NCBI GenBank assembly: GCA_964017195.1
Contig: OZ024887.1
Span: 59,535,311-59,599,310 of the forward strand
Origin: Siderastrea radians
Lineage: Eukaryota; Cnidaria; Anthozoa; Scleractinia; Rhizangiidae
DNA length: 64,000 nucleotides
Direction: 5' to 3'
Made by a program: the position numbers and the translations under genes. Each line of letters begins with the position of its first letter. Positions within the stretch are counted from its first letter, which is position 1. The notes under the pieces were generated by a model. It did no database searches. It saw nothing but the letters and a program-made list of their open reading frames with translations, and had not been told where the DNA came from. Of the stretch, positions 37,001 through 43,976 are shown in pieces.

Positions 37001-40000
37001 TCATTTGGCATTCACTCTGATTAACTCTCCTTAATTTGCTCTCAAGGTTTGAAATCTAAATGATTTGTGTTCTCATAGGTCTCAGGCTTTACCTGTTTCC
37101 ATAATCTATTGTTTGAGTAACTTTCTGCTTCAATTGCTTCAACTGGTCCTACAAACAAAAATTTGGAGGAAAACAATTAGTTTGCCAATTATGATCTTTT
37201 AGTCTTGAATATTAGCTAACTTAAATGAAAGACTGAGCTAATTCTGAGCTGAATCTTCCTTCTTTCAGAAAATACTAACAAATTTCACAGAATATACATG
37301 TACATAAGCTTCCTGATATCAGAAAATAAACATTGAAAATAAAGCTTAGTATACTGTAGGAGGTTGGAGAAACAGAAATATTGGACATTAAAAAGAAGCA
37401 CAACAAAAGGCAATTAATTAGGCCTCATTAATGAACACATTACTTTTTTAAAATATTATATAATGGAAAAGAAAATTATGTTCTCACTGATAAGTGGAAT
37501 GCAAAATCAATGTCTTCATCATATCATCATCATCATCTTCTTGGTCATCCACATCACAAACATTATATCATCACCGTCACCATTATTTACAGTCTTCATC
37601 ATCACCGTCATGCAGCCCATTATGACAATCATCTTTATCATCATCACCAGCATTCTCATCACCACCAACACCACCATCATCATCAGCAGCAGCAGCACCA
37701 GCAACAGCAGCAGTAGCATCATATCATTATTGTCATCATTGTCGTCTTCTTTATCACCACCAAGTGCTATCATAATTGCGATAGGGATTTGTCTTTAGGA
37801 GGCTAACTTTAAAGGAACACTACATGATTTTACATACCACTGGAAGTGCCTTTGCTAAGATCTGCCGTCTCCAGTCCATTAATTCCAGCATCAGGTTTTT
37901 CACATCATGAAATAGAGCCTCTTCCCTTCTCTGCAAAAATGTTAATATTTTCATTGTTTAATGGCCAATTTATACAGGGCATCTGACAGGATGCAGTGGT
38001 GCGGATCCGTATAATTCGCTAACGTCCGCATCCTCCGCATCTTCAGAGCATTTCCGCATAAAACGGAAAAAAATGCCTAATATTAGTGATAAAGCAGCTG
38101 CATTCCACCCTCACAAACATAAAAGCCAAACAGATCGATTATTTTGAAGCAGTTTTTCCTCTAAAAATCGTCAAAAACATGCCACTTCATTTGCGAACGA
38201 TTTTAAACCTCCAGGCATTCCATGCATATTTTGGCGATTAGCCTGGGTACTAGTTTTTTCTTACACTGATTTCTGGCAAGAATGTCATGCTAGCCCACAT
38301 ACATGACTGTATAAGGTACTAATGTGAAGGTAAGTGAGTACAGGTGAAGGGAAGTGAGTACAAATGAAGGAAAGTGAGTACAAATGAAGGAAAGTGAGTA
38401 CAAGTGAAGGAAAGTGTGTGTTAATGGAGGTAGGTACGTTAATCAGTTGGTGTATATCTTCATATAGGATTGTAATGTTATTAATGCCTTAGATGTGGGC
38501 TAGCATGATGTTCTTGCCTGATTTCTATTGGATGAAAATCAAAACTTGAACACCTTGTCTTTTTCTGCTTGTACGGCTTTTCAAAGAATCATCTGCAGTT
38601 TATAGTATGGATAAACTTGTCCCCAAAGAGACGAAGAAGAAGGATCCTCACTTAGCAGTCACACAACAACAAAACATTGGAAAGGCACAATTATCAATGT
38701 TATAAATTGTTTAAATTTCCGCATAATCCAGCATGTTTTCCACGTAATCAATGTATTTTTCCGCATAATATACCTAAAAATTCCCGCATAATTTTTTATT
38801 TTTTTCCCCACCCTATCAGATGGCCTGTTTATACATGTAAATGTACATATACTTTCAAGCCAGGCTTTCAGCCAGTGCATTAAAAAGAGGGTGTCCTGGA
38901 CGAGTGTTGCCTCATGAATCAGATTTTTAAAAGGCATTTTCTAAAATTTCTTGTACATGTAAATGTGGACGTTCACAGGATACCCGAAGTTCACAGGTCT
39001 CCCAGCCCCCCTCTGGAAACTGGCTTTCAGCAATAACACTATTTTTCAGCCATTAAAAAATTGATAATAAATTCAGATCATAATTCAAAGGGCTCCAAAC
39101 AAATACACCTTTCCATGTGGGTACCAAGGACTCTCAAGGTTTTAAACCTACCGAGTACACGTGACACACCTTGTACTAGTTACCCTGCAAGCATGGGTTT
39201 ATTGATTGCCCTATGTTCCAGAGGGCGAATAAGTATAGGGCGACCAAGAAACCTTTGCTTTCAGGGTACATGTATGTACTAATAGACTAACTTACCAAAT
39301 AAACCTGTTTCCACATGGCTCCCCATTCTCTTAGGACAGAAGTCAGTTCTTCAACAAGTGCTTCTTCCTTGAAAACACTTTCTGACTCACTGAAAACGAC
39401 AGTCAAAATATAATTAATTCTTATGTGCAGGGCTCCAAACTGTGACTGTTTTGGTTGCCATGGCGGGTAGAAAAAATTTTGGCGACTAAAATTGCAGTGA
39501 AAGTCGCCAATTTGGTGACCTGTGTTCAGCTGCCATATGCCAAGTGGTAGTGTTTTTATTAGTTAGTGTTTATGGTCTTCTAAATAATTATTTTAAAGTG
39601 AGATAAACATTTGCAGGAAATATTATTTATGCTCTGTTTTCTTTATAATCTGCCTCTTTCACCCTGGTTGTCCGGATATTAACCCTTAAGATATCACGTG
39701 CACCTCCAAATTCCACTGCAATAGTTAGGCACCCATTTTGATTATTTTAAAGATAAGCTGAGACTGGGCCAAGGTTTAAACACTCATGTAATATTGCACA
39801 AAGTGTCCTTTTTTCTGGCGACCAATATTTTACGTCTGGCGACCATTTTATTATTTTTGGTCGCTGAAAAAAGGTGAGCTTGGAGCACTGATGTGTAAAT
39901 AGGTGGTGAACTGAAAATACATTTATTTTATTTTAGTGTGGATGGGTAAACACCGAGACTTCTGAAAACCTCAACACAATAGACAAACAAGTATTTAAAC

Positions 40001-43000
40001 ATGGAGCGATCCTATAAAAGGGAAGGCTCCACCCCCTTGAAATGCTCGGTTGGTTCCAATCTAATTTTGTAATGGTAGACGCCGACATAACGGTCATGCA
40101 GTTGATATCGAGTAGAATGTTTGTTTGTTTATCCGAACAACAAATGAATAAACCTACAATAGAATAAGCTGTAGATACTAAATGTATAGTGTACAAAAAC
40201 AGGTAAGCCGTCAAATCTCATTTAACGCTAAAACATTGCAATTTATATGCGAGTCTCAGGTTCTCAACTGGAGTTGATAAAGTCGAGATAAACACTGATA
40301 AACCCGAGACTAATAATATTCTGCAGAGTTACCAAAACAGCTTCCTCACTGCTAAACCATTAATAAACCAAAGTCAAAGACTTATACAAGTTTATTTCAA
40401 GACTTGAAGTTGAATATCAGTCTGTGAAGACATAATCTGCTGGGATATTTTTCAAACATGGCCACAATTACAGTTGGTTTATAATCCGCTGCCGGATTCT
40501 ATTATTTATTTCGTTCATAATACTCTCACCCTTTGGCTTTCTTTCATTGCCTCGATCTTATTATAAACCATTTTACAGAAGTACTAGTTTCCCCGAAAAA
40601 TCTTTGAAGCAAAAATTCCGGGTGAACATACACGATGTTTCCATTCGTGCGATTATCGAAGCATTATCCACCCATTTTGCTGAGGATAAACTAATTATTT
40701 ATCTTGATCATCGGCGGCTACCAATTTTGCGAGTAATGCGAGAAAGCATGTTCGAAAGCAGGTCCCTTTTGGTCTGGCAAGTGAGCCAATCAAATGCCTC
40801 CATCGGCACCCCTTGGGATTTGTGATTGACAGGCTGAACACCTCAGCCTCAGTCTTATAGATTCATTCCGTGTTTAAAAAGATGCCTTTCAAACAAAAAT
40901 GCATTTACTTTATAAGTATAGACAGGTTGAACTATAGAAAAATGCTAACAAAATATGTTTTGCTCACACTTTGAAAAATTTGACCAAATAAAAACAGAGC
41001 CTTAAAAACAGATTGTGGACAAAGTCTTCACTTAGAAGTGGATGAGGTGTAGGTGGAGCATATTTAATACCTGGAGGATTCATCTTTGTTGTCCTTGACA
41101 TGAATATATGTTCTAGGAAATATACCCTGAAAATAGACAGAAAAAATATTAATTTGGACTGTAAATGGGAAAAGATTTATCTGAATATATCAATCTAAGT
41201 AAATTAATCCAAACTAAACAAGATCAAGATCCTTTAGATCAATCAAAAGCCTATAAAGCAGAGATTTCCTGGAGGACAAGCAGTTGATTTGTGTGTGTTC
41301 ATTCGAGGCAATATTTAAAAGAATGGAAGAGAGTTCAGTCAGGCAAGTGATAGGTACAGTATAGGGGTTAAGGAGCTGCGAGGACTCCCATAATTATAAA
41401 AGTGAGGGGGATGACCATACCATTGAAAATTTTGAAAAGGAGTTCACATTTTTAAAAAGGTAACTTGTGGGCCTGGCACAAATTCATTTTTACCCCAAAA
41501 AGGTACCAAATCTAAAATAACACATTGAATGATATTTGACAAAAATTTTCCTGTAGTATTTTTTTCACAGCTCTCAATACCCTAAAACGTACTCGTATAC
41601 ACTGTAACGGTATCTCTAGACACAGGATCTAATGGTGGTCTATTAAGATTTTAACACCCTAAGCTGCTCCAAATAGCAAATTTTAAGTTTATACATTAGG
41701 GAAGAATGATCACCCTTGTCACTTTTGTCTGGGAGCTTCATCAACCAAGAAAGCCTCCCCTTCCTTCCCCTTTCATTCCTCATTCTCAGTTATGCTTCTT
41801 AACTCCTCCTAATCTTTGTCCATTTCCTTTAATACCAAGACAGTAAATTACACTCACAAAAGATTATTTGTTACTGGAAAAACTGGAGGGATGTGGATAT
41901 CCTGATGACTCCTGAAAATTTATTTTTCAGGAATCAAATTAATCCTTCGTATTAAGAAAATAGAACTACAGAGGGAAAAGAAAAGATGTGCACAAAAAAG
42001 TAAAAGAATCTAACTTTCACTTTAATGAAAATGCACTACAGGGACAGTGCTCAAAATTCAATACAGACCTTGACAGCTTTGTTCCGCAAAGAAAACCCTC
42101 GATACCATCCTGAATCTAAAATAAAGTGGAAGTAACATGTGGGATCACATAAAAAGAGGATAAGGATACAGAATGTGCTCATTCAAGTTCTTGAACTTTG
42201 TTACCCTACATGTACATTAGGTAGTATATAATCTTCCTGAAGTGATGCAATATGTGCATCATAGTGGAGAAAAAACAAGTAAATCCAGTATGTTGGGCAA
42301 AAGTTCACAAAAGTCCCTGCCCACCACTGTTATTGACTTCTGATTAACCAATCATCAAGTGGTTGGTATAAAACACAGATTGCAGACTACAGACTGAGCT
42401 GCATGGACTATGAACTGCTGAAGACTGAGGCTGTAATTGAACAGAGAAAATAAAAACTGACAAACTGAAAATCCACTGTGCATGTATTCACCATGGCATG
42501 ACTAATAAACTGGCCCCATATCAAACAAAACATACCGGTACTAAATGTCAGCATCTCACCAGTTTTTAGACTCTATGCATTTGCTGTACACGTACTAGTC
42601 AAACCAATACCTTTTGTAAATTCAATTGGAACCAATGAGAATTAAATTTAAGTTATGATTTCACCATTTGACTGGAAAAATTCTTAATATGTTAATAATT
42701 ATGTTAATAATGTTATTGTGAATATATTATAATTATTCATAATAACATATTAAGAATTTTATAAAGCTCAAAGATTCAATTTTTGGGAACTCTAAGAAAT
42801 GTGGAATGACCTGTTCAAGACTGGGTTTACTACACAGTCACACAGTCTGTAGTCCATGTTTTATACCAAGCTTTATACCATGTTTTACAGCAAGTCCATA
42901 GTCCACAGTCTACAGTTCATGTTTTATAATTATTGACCCCATCACAAAGTACATCGTAGTGCTTATGAAGCACATCTCTAACCTCATATAAAAACAAGAA

Positions 43001-43031
43001 CAACAACAACAACAACAATGATAATAATAAC

Positions 43032-43063
<32 letters not shown>

Positions 43064-43976
43064 AATAATAAACGCTCTTCATTAATTCCAAAAAAAATAA
43101 TTTTCAGGATTTACACAATAACAAGAAATATCTTTAAGATTACAGAATACAACTTGAACTTACAGCTTTGATGTCAATGATGAAAAATAAGAAATTTCTC
43201 TCCAAATCTACAAAATGTCACTCCTCCTCCCCATGCCCCCCATGCCCTCCCCCCCCCAGCCCCTCCCCACCCACTCTCCTCAGCCTGAGCATTGCATGCA
43301 TGCAAACAAAATTTCCCCGGAAATTTTCCTACATTCCCCCTCTCCAGGTTCGGATACAATACCCCAGACCTTTGGATGAACCGGGTGCACGAACTTCCAC
43401 CGTACCTCCATTCAAAGGGCTAAGTGCAAGTCATTATTTAGCGCGTACAAATACAGTAAGCTTAAGTCCCTTATTATTTACAAGTCGTGAATTGACCGCA
43501 CTCGATTAATAACTTTGCTAAGTTTTTTCTGTGATAACCCAGTTTTTAACCTTTCTCGAAATAAAATGAAGTAAATTTCAAGCTGTACAGAGACCGACGG
43601 ATGGACTTGTAGCTATAGATAGTAAGCTGAGGTGTTCATTTTAATACTAGTTTCAGTGCACTTTCGATTTTTATGTTGTGTTATTCTACTGTTTGTTATA
43701 ACTTCATAATAAATGGTTCACCTGCAGTCTCTTCGAGTATTTGAACAGTCTCACCAAGTTGGAGGTTGAGTTGATACATTCCTTTTCCATGGTAGTTGTA
43801 GATAGCTAAATGAAAAAGAATGTGTAGGAAAGAAGCTTCAAGCGAGTAACACTTTCCACGATGATCTTTCCAACGTGACAAGGGTTAGCAAAACATCGCG
43901 AAAATTTCAAGGAAAATCGCTCATTCTACATACCTACTCCAAGCTGTGGAGTCTTCAGTGCTTTCCACACTGTCAT
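1830..43976 (-). CDS. DOCK1: DOCK-A family Rac guanine-nucleotide exchange factor (DOCK1/2/5-like), 5' 40 exons, gene continues past left edge
   Basis: Forty exons join in frame to give 1109 residues with no internal stop. The start is the ATG at 43976 (reads [14 protein letters not shown]). Every junction keeps phase and uses GT-AG; exon 21 has a weak donor (GTTTTT). Order seen: SH3 domain (about residues 10-70), helical region, DHR-1/C2-like domain (about 385-570), armadillo-like repeats to the edge. Similarity is strongest to DOCK1/2/5, for example [14 protein letters not shown] near residue 1090 and [15 protein letters not shown] near 165, although parts of DHR-1 also resemble DOCK3/4. 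DOCK-A proteins partner ELMO through the SH3 and adjacent helices, bind PIP3 by DHR-1 and activate Rac by DHR-2 for actin remodelling, engulfment and migration. DHR-2 is not in the window, so catalytic integrity cannot be judged. Exon coordinates are given in the four domain entries below. Exact orthology within DOCK-A is inferred. Confidence 0.93.
2019..2421. mobile_element. Terminal-inverted-repeat element with CAAACCTGTAT ends
   Basis: The left end reads CAAACCTGTATAAGCAGTCA and the right end is its imperfect inverse TGACCGCTTAATACAGGTTTG shortened. The interior repeats the motif CTTAATACAGGTT several times. It lies in the last DOCK intron of the window. Confidence 0.45.
2838..3041. mobile_element. 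MITE with CCCTTTCACTCCC ends (TTAA-type target)
   Basis: The left end CCCTTTCACTCCCA is mirrored on the right by TGGGAGTGAAAGGG, flanked by TTGA and TTAA. The interior carries GAGTCTGTGGATGAA and ACCATTCAAA, the same segment found near 5410-5490, 5960-6130 and 61640-62160, showing that these are related repeat units. Confidence 0.6.
3484..3748 (-). mobile_element. tRNA-derived SINE
   Basis: Read on the minus strand, 3748 downward gives a tRNA-like head with an A-box (TGGTGTAGTGGTTAGCGC) and a B-box (GGTTCGACGCC), then a tail containing the widespread metazoan SINE block CCATCGCAGGGTTACCCCC in reverse. Poly-G/C runs flank it. Diverged relatives occur near 11079-11280 and 28460-28560. It lies between DOCK exons 37 and 38. 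Confidence 0.65.
4728..4914. mobile_element. MITE of the CCCTTTAAGCCC family, diverged copy
   Basis: Contains TTAAGCCCCAGTAGTGATCA on the left and GGATTAA on the right, with internal segments matching the copy at 9130-9335 in inverse order. Target-site bases are degraded. Confidence 0.4.
5002..5029 (-). ncRNA. Hammerhead-ribozyme-like motif (minus strand)
   Basis: On the minus strand the order is CTGACGA (5029-5023), a short helix-II-like stretch, then GAAACGTC (5009-5002). GAAACGTC supplies the conserved GAAA and UH cleavage site with a minimal ACGU helix III. Flanks GCU before and AGC after can pair as helix I, with GAUU/AAUC further out. This strand is the sense strand of the DOCK pre-mRNA. 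Activity is not known. Confidence 0.55.
5127..5154 (+). ncRNA. Hammerhead-ribozyme-like motif (plus strand)
   Basis: CTGACGA at 5127-5133 and GAAACGTC at 5147-5154 enclose AGGGCTAACGCTC, where GGGC and GCTC can pair around a TAAC loop leaving one unpaired A after the core. Helix I can form from GCT before and AGC after the core, with GATT/AATC beyond an internal loop. The helix III ACGU is self-complementary, as in hammerheads that act as dimers. Confidence 0.55.
5499..5740. mobile_element. MITE with GGCCCCATCCACAC end, right end decayed
   Basis: Begins GGCCCCATCCACACAAATCC, repeats CGTTTTCG-rich segments and carries an inverse GTGTGGATGGGG at 5663-5674. It interrupts a copy of the GAGTCTGTGGATGAA-type repeat (left part to 5498, related sequence again at 5960-6130). 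Confidence 0.45.
7437..7841. mobile_element. Terminal-inverted-repeat element with CCCCGGCTGAACCATC ends
   Basis: The left end CCGGCTGAACCATCAAACAT is matched in inverse by ATGCTTGATCGTTTAGCCGG at 7820-7839, and both ends carry a CCAAC/GTTGG block next to them. Lies between DOCK exons 33 and 34. Confidence 0.5.
9130..9335. mobile_element. MITE of the CCCTTTAAGCCC family, intact TTAA target site
   Basis: Exactly flanked by TTAA at 9126-9129 and 9336-9339. The left end CCCTTTAAACCCCAGT and the right end ACTATTGGGGCTTAAAGAG form imperfect inverted repeats, and ATTCTCCTTACT/AAGGAGAATTT pair inside. A TTAA target is typical of piggyBac and Kolobok transposons; which one drives this family is not visible. 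Confidence 0.7.
10209..10885 (-). pseudogene. Penelope-like retroelement relic: GIY-YIG endonuclease end and 3' region
   Basis: Read from 10885 down, the minus strand encodes a decayed GIY-YIG domain: YKIKCGD, a stop, then [38 protein letters not shown] and a later frame break. CIGETGR is the Penelope-type version of the YIG half, and the HHLKTNH/IDWD block is typical of this family. Downstream on the same strand (about 10560-10209) is the non-coding 3' region with a hammerhead-like motif at 10281-10326. Reverse transcriptase sequence is absent, so this is a 5'-truncated insertion. It sits in the DOCK intron between exons 29 and 30, in sense orientation. Confidence 0.75.
10281..10326 (-). ncRNA. 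Hammerhead-ribozyme-like motif in Penelope-like 3' region
   Basis: On the minus strand: GACT, CTGATGA (10320-10314), a helix-II-like segment TGACTTCCTTTAGGTTGTC, then GAAACGTC (10294-10287) and AGTC. GACU and AGUC pair perfectly as helix I. Helix II pairs GAC/GUC and CC/GG with two U-U mismatches, and one U is unpaired after the CUGAUGA core. Penelope-like elements are known to carry hammerhead ribozymes, which supports the call; self-cleavage cannot be shown from sequence. Confidence 0.65.
11079..11280. repeat. Diverged SINE-like segment
   Basis: Contains CCTGTATGGAGGATACC, a TTCTTGTCTAAGGAAACA block and other pieces in the same order as the SINE at 3484-3748, but without a recognisable tRNA box. 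Low similarity makes its limits uncertain. The stretch 11281-11640 holds no other recognisable feature beyond a G run at 11423. Confidence 0.35.
12124..12236. repeat. Tetranucleotide microsatellite, (GACT)n then (GGCT)n
   Basis: About twelve GACT units pass directly into about twelve GGCT units, one base different. The serine/glutamine/proline-rich frames across it are repeat products. It lies 30 bases from DOCK exon 27. Confidence 0.9.
13174..13737. mobile_element. TTAA-flanked element with CCCATTAACTC ends
   Basis: TTAA at 13170-13173 and 13738-13741 enclose a 564 bp segment whose ends CCCATTAACTCTC and GGGAGTCAATGGG are imperfect inverses. No open frame of note inside. Confidence 0.6.
14249..14585 (-). 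mobile_element. Second Penelope-like 3' fragment, interrupted
   Basis: The segments 14249-14323 and 14505-14585 match, in order, the 3' region of the element at 10209-10330 (ACTCACAC..GACGGTCATAC and the hammerhead-like block), separated by an unrelated insertion. Minus-strand orientation, between DOCK exons 25 and 26. Confidence 0.5.
14538..14582 (-). ncRNA. Hammerhead-ribozyme-like motif, second Penelope-like copy
   Basis: The minus strand carries CTGATGA (14576-14570), TGATTTCCGCTCTGGTTGTC, then GAAACGTC (14549-14542). Helix I can pair GACU with AAUC through three of four positions, so it is weaker than the copy at 10281-10326. Sense orientation relative to DOCK. Confidence 0.5.
16320..16490. 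repeat. Hairpin element with nested inverted repeats
   Basis: CAATTATTGGACGAGGTTGA and AAATATCGTG on the left return in inverse as CACGATATTTTGCG and TCAATAATTG on the right. An inner pair (GCGAGCAGATCAATTACTTG-like versus its inverse) fills the loop. It looks like a hairpin MITE. Sequence 16490-17390 holds no other clear feature. Confidence 0.55.
17394..25356 (-). CDS. DOCK1: DOCK exons 16-23: DHR-1 (C2-like) domain
   Basis: Exons are 25356-25313, 24313-24232, 24030-23977, 23222-23152, 23035-22937, 21629-21557, 20882-20779 and 17553-17394 (about residues 372-600). The block begins [15 protein letters not shown] and [20 protein letters not shown], then [48 protein letters not shown] and [16 protein letters not shown], and ends with [10 protein letters not shown]. 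This is the standard DHR-1 order; in DOCK proteins the domain binds phosphatidylinositol-3,4,5-trisphosphate and brings the exchange factor to the membrane. Exon 21 (21629-21557) ends at GAAG followed by GTTTTT, a poor donor, but phase and protein similarity to exon 22 support it. The 3.2 kb intron 22 holds an hAT-like element. Confidence 0.92.
17625..17915. mobile_element. MITE with TTCACAGCGGTCAAACGC ends, copy A
   Basis: Ends TTCACAGCGGTCAAACGCA and TGCGTTTGACCGCTGTGAA are perfect inverses apart from inner bases. The interior resembles copy B at 17952-18273, 36 bases away. Confidence 0.7.
17952..18273. mobile_element. MITE with TTCACAGCGGTCAAACGC ends, copy B
   Basis: Same terminal repeats and same orientation as copy A, about 30 bases longer, with shared blocks such as GAACTGCGCACGCGT before the right end. 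Two adjacent insertions, or a duplication, in DOCK intron 22. Confidence 0.7.
18905..20366. mobile_element. Non-autonomous hAT-like element (CAGGGCTCGAGACTAA ends, 5-base target duplication)
   Basis: The ends CAGGGCTCGAGACTAA and TTAGTCTCGAGCCCTG are exact inverses and TAATT is duplicated at 18900-18904 and 20367-20371. CAGGG ends suggest the hAT superfamily, where some groups make 5-base rather than 8-base duplications. The interior (19140-20110) is a degenerate minisatellite of about 50-60 bases built around ACGTTTCTCCGTACGTTAG. No transposase frame is present. Confidence 0.75.
20597..20695. repeat. Short inverted repeat with GTAAGCGACC ends
   Basis: CTCTTGTAAGCGACCAGC on the left and GGTGGTCGCTTACGAGA on the right are inverses. 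A similar GCGACC-rich stretch flanks the hAT-like element at 18755-18900 and 20380-20430, suggesting that the latter inserted in such a repeat. Confidence 0.45.
21848..21968. repeat. Hairpin of GGTGGCGAG units
   Basis: CTCGCCACCAGG and repeated CCTCGCCAC units on the left are mirrored by GTGGCGAGGTG and CCTGGTGGC on the right, giving a near-continuous hairpin of about 55 bases per arm. Confidence 0.65.
22405..22518. repeat. Hairpin repeat around TTGAAAAATATT
   Basis: GACATTTATCTTCTCGTGTT on the left is matched by the inverse AACACGAGAAGACAAATGTC on the right, with a loop of roughly 40 bases containing a second smaller pair. Confidence 0.6.
23458..23689 (+). mobile_element. tRNA-derived SINE with exact 15-base target duplication
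   Basis: ATCTTCTTTACACTT occurs at 23443-23457 and again at 23690-23704, so the limits are exact. The 232 bp body has a 105-base leader, a tRNA-like unit (23563-23633) and a tail with GCAACTGCATAAGTTGCG and AACTGCGAGG, a combination I recognise from hexacoral genomes. A tail fragment of the same family is at 20722-20762. Confidence 0.85.
23563..23633 (+). tRNA. tRNA-Thr(AGT)-like unit inside the SINE, not a functional gene
   Basis: The acceptor strands GGCTTGT/GCAAGCC pair fully and the D-arm contains AGCTCAATTGGTTAGAGC. The seven-base loop CCAGTAT puts AGT at the anticodon. The T-loop reads TTGGAAT instead of TTCGAAT, one anticodon-stem pair is A-C, and position 33 is C not T. With the SINE leader and tail around it, this is a retroposon head. 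Confidence 0.6.
24904..25039. repeat. Hairpin MITE-like repeat
   Basis: TGTTGTAGTTCAATTTTATC and CTTGGCTCAATTTTTAT at the left are inverted at the right as AAAAATTGAACCAAGG and ATAAAATTGAACTACAACA, with about 60 bases of loop. Lies between DOCK exons 16 and 17. Confidence 0.65.
25724..26213. mobile_element. MITE of the CCCTTTAAGCCC family split by a TA-flanked MITE
   Basis: TTAA at 25720-25723 and 26214-26217. The right end ACTACTGGGGCTTAGAGGG matches other copies. Its middle is displaced by the insertion at 25775-26055. Confidence 0.65.
25775..26055. mobile_element. TA-flanked MITE with GAGYGSTTTT ends
   Basis: GAGCGCTTTTCAAATGAGCG on the left pairs with the inverse of CTCAATTAAAAACCACTC on the right and TA flanks both ends, as for Tc1/mariner-like MITEs. 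CCAATCA-type blocks occur in both halves. Confidence 0.55.
26383..39389 (-). CDS. DOCK1: DOCK exons 5-15: ELMO-binding helices and pre-DHR-1 region
   Basis: Exons are 39389-39296, 37930-37838, 37148-37093, 32662-32575, 31574-31542, 30852-30707, 29470-29389, 28689-28626, 28233-28162, 27088-27013 and 26462-26383 (about residues 77-371). Recognisable DOCK landmarks include [87 protein letters not shown] and [18 protein letters not shown]. The 33 nt exon at 31574-31542 ([11 protein letters not shown]) has little conserved content and rests on phase and splice sites only. The intron between 37093 and 32662 (4.4 kb) carries the purine tract and two transposons. Confidence 0.9.
27186..27540. repeat. 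Minisatellite, about 59-base unit, six copies, G-rich
   Basis: Units contain GTGGACCCAGG, a run of 6 to 13 G, GTGGATTGGGTGGCTAGCC and ACCTCCCTTCTTTGAGGTCG. Length differs between units mainly in the G run. The long frames on both strands come from the repeat. Confidence 0.9.
29667..30062. repeat. Minisatellite, about 43-base unit with internal palindrome
   Basis: About seven units each hold GCCGTTCGAACGGC (a perfect palindrome), TCGAGCTATCCGTTC and a short A run. Repetition gives open frames in all plus frames that should not be taken as proteins. Located between DOCK exons 10 and 11. Confidence 0.9.
30452..30562. repeat. (GAT/GAA)n-type microsatellite
   Basis: Imperfect runs of ATG, AGG and GAT triplets ending in eight perfect ATG units at 30537-30561. 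A histidine-rich minus frame is a by-product. Confidence 0.85.
32676..33872. repeat. 1.2 kb purine (GGGAA/GGGGA) tract minisatellite
   Basis: The plus strand is nearly all G and A, in GGGAA, GGGGA and GGAAG units with higher-order repeats such as GATGTAGAGAGGAGGGGAGG about every 60 bases. The rare pyrimidines are T. It begins within 15 bases of the acceptor of DOCK exon 8, so the transcript carries a polypyrimidine stretch right upstream of that exon. All long frames here are repeat translations. Confidence 0.95.
34499..35551. mobile_element. Non-autonomous hAT-like element (CAGTGTTCTCC ends, 6-base target duplication)
   Basis: CAGTGTTCTCC and GGAGAACACTG are exact inverses, with TGGTAG duplicated at 34493-34498 and 35552-35557. 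The interior is the ACGTTTCTCCGTACG minisatellite seen at 19140-20110, here in the opposite orientation. A 55 bp hairpin element has inserted at 35320. Confidence 0.8.
35320..35374. mobile_element. 55 bp hairpin insertion with 9-base target duplication
   Basis: GGTACGCAG is repeated exactly at 35311-35319 and 35375-35383. Between them lie TAGCCTGCGTCGCAGACG and its inverse CGTCTGCTGTGCAGGCTA with a loop of about 19 bases. A 9-base duplication is the mark of Mutator-like transposition. Confidence 0.8.
35998..36397. mobile_element. TAA-flanked MITE with GGGGCTGTTCACGATACC ends
   Basis: TAA at 35995-35997 and 36398-36400 encloses 400 bp ending GGTATCATGTAAACGGCCCC. CATTCCGGAATGA-type blocks repeat in both halves. 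A three-base TAA duplication fits PIF/Harbinger-type MITEs. Confidence 0.75.
37510..37775. repeat. Imperfect (ATC/CAC/CAG)n microsatellite
   Basis: Mixed ATC, CAC and CAG triplets. Histidine/serine and methionine-rich frames over it are repeat products. Sits between DOCK exons 6 and 7. Confidence 0.85.
37975..38827. mobile_element. Non-autonomous hAT-like element (CAGGSCATCTGAYAGG ends, 6-base target duplication)
   Basis: CAGGGCATCTGACAGG and CCTATCAGATGGCCTG are near-exact inverses and TTTATA is duplicated at 37969-37974 and 38828-38833. The ends also carry repeated TCCGCAT and TTCCGCATAA motifs. No transposase frame. A second MITE is nested at 38273-38520. Confidence 0.75.
38273..38520. 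mobile_element. Nested MITE with CTGGCAAGAATGTCATGC ends and an internal 18-base repeat
   Basis: CTGGCAAGAATGTCATGCTA is mirrored by TAGCATGATGTTCTTGCCTG. The centre holds four to five copies of GAAGGAAAGTGAGTACAA at about 38328-38415. Flanked by ATTT on both sides. Confidence 0.75.
39428..39890. mobile_element. Non-autonomous hAT-like element (CAGKGCTCCAA ends, 5-base target duplication)
   Basis: CAGGGCTCCAA on the left and TTGGAGCACTG on the right with ATGTG duplicated at 39423-39427 and 39891-39895. Interior repeats TTGGCGACTAAAAT/GGTCGC-type words. No coding capacity. Confidence 0.7.
41071..43976 (-). CDS. DOCK1: DOCK exons 1-4: start codon and SH3 domain
   Basis: Exons are 43976-43934, 43805-43722, 42115-42069 and 41126-41071 (residues 1-76). 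The joined protein shows the SH3 signature in order: an AIYNYHGKG strand, GETVQILEE (RT/n-Src region), [14 protein letters not shown] with the paired Trp-Tyr, and [12 protein letters not shown] with the proline and tyrosine of the ligand groove. The short GWYRG exon at 42115-42069 is preceded by TTTTAG and followed by GTCTGT. In DOCK180 this SH3 both binds ELMO and folds back on DHR-2 to inhibit it. The 14-residue first exon and its downstream GTATGT donor fix the start; no longer upstream frame was found. Confidence 0.93.
42673..42760. repeat. AT-rich inverted repeat
   Basis: AAATTCTTAATATGTTAATA on the left and TAACATATTAAGAATTT on the right form a hairpin. Flanking sequence 42350-42440 and 42835-42920 shares TAGTCCATGTTTTATACC-like words in opposite orientation, so the hairpin may be the core of a larger element. 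Confidence 0.45.
42990..43062. repeat. (AAC)n then (AAT)n microsatellite
   Basis: Runs of CAA units followed by about ten ATA units, in the first large DOCK intron. Confidence 0.85.

Noticed and set aside
37510..37773. Histidine-, serine- and methionine-rich frames
   Set aside because: Triplet microsatellite translated in different frames.
43163..43209. Possible SH3 exon with FIIDIKA before a GTAAGT donor
   Set aside because: The true SH3 continuation [14 protein letters not shown] and [12 protein letters not shown] is found at 42069-42115 and 41071-41126 and joins in phase without it.
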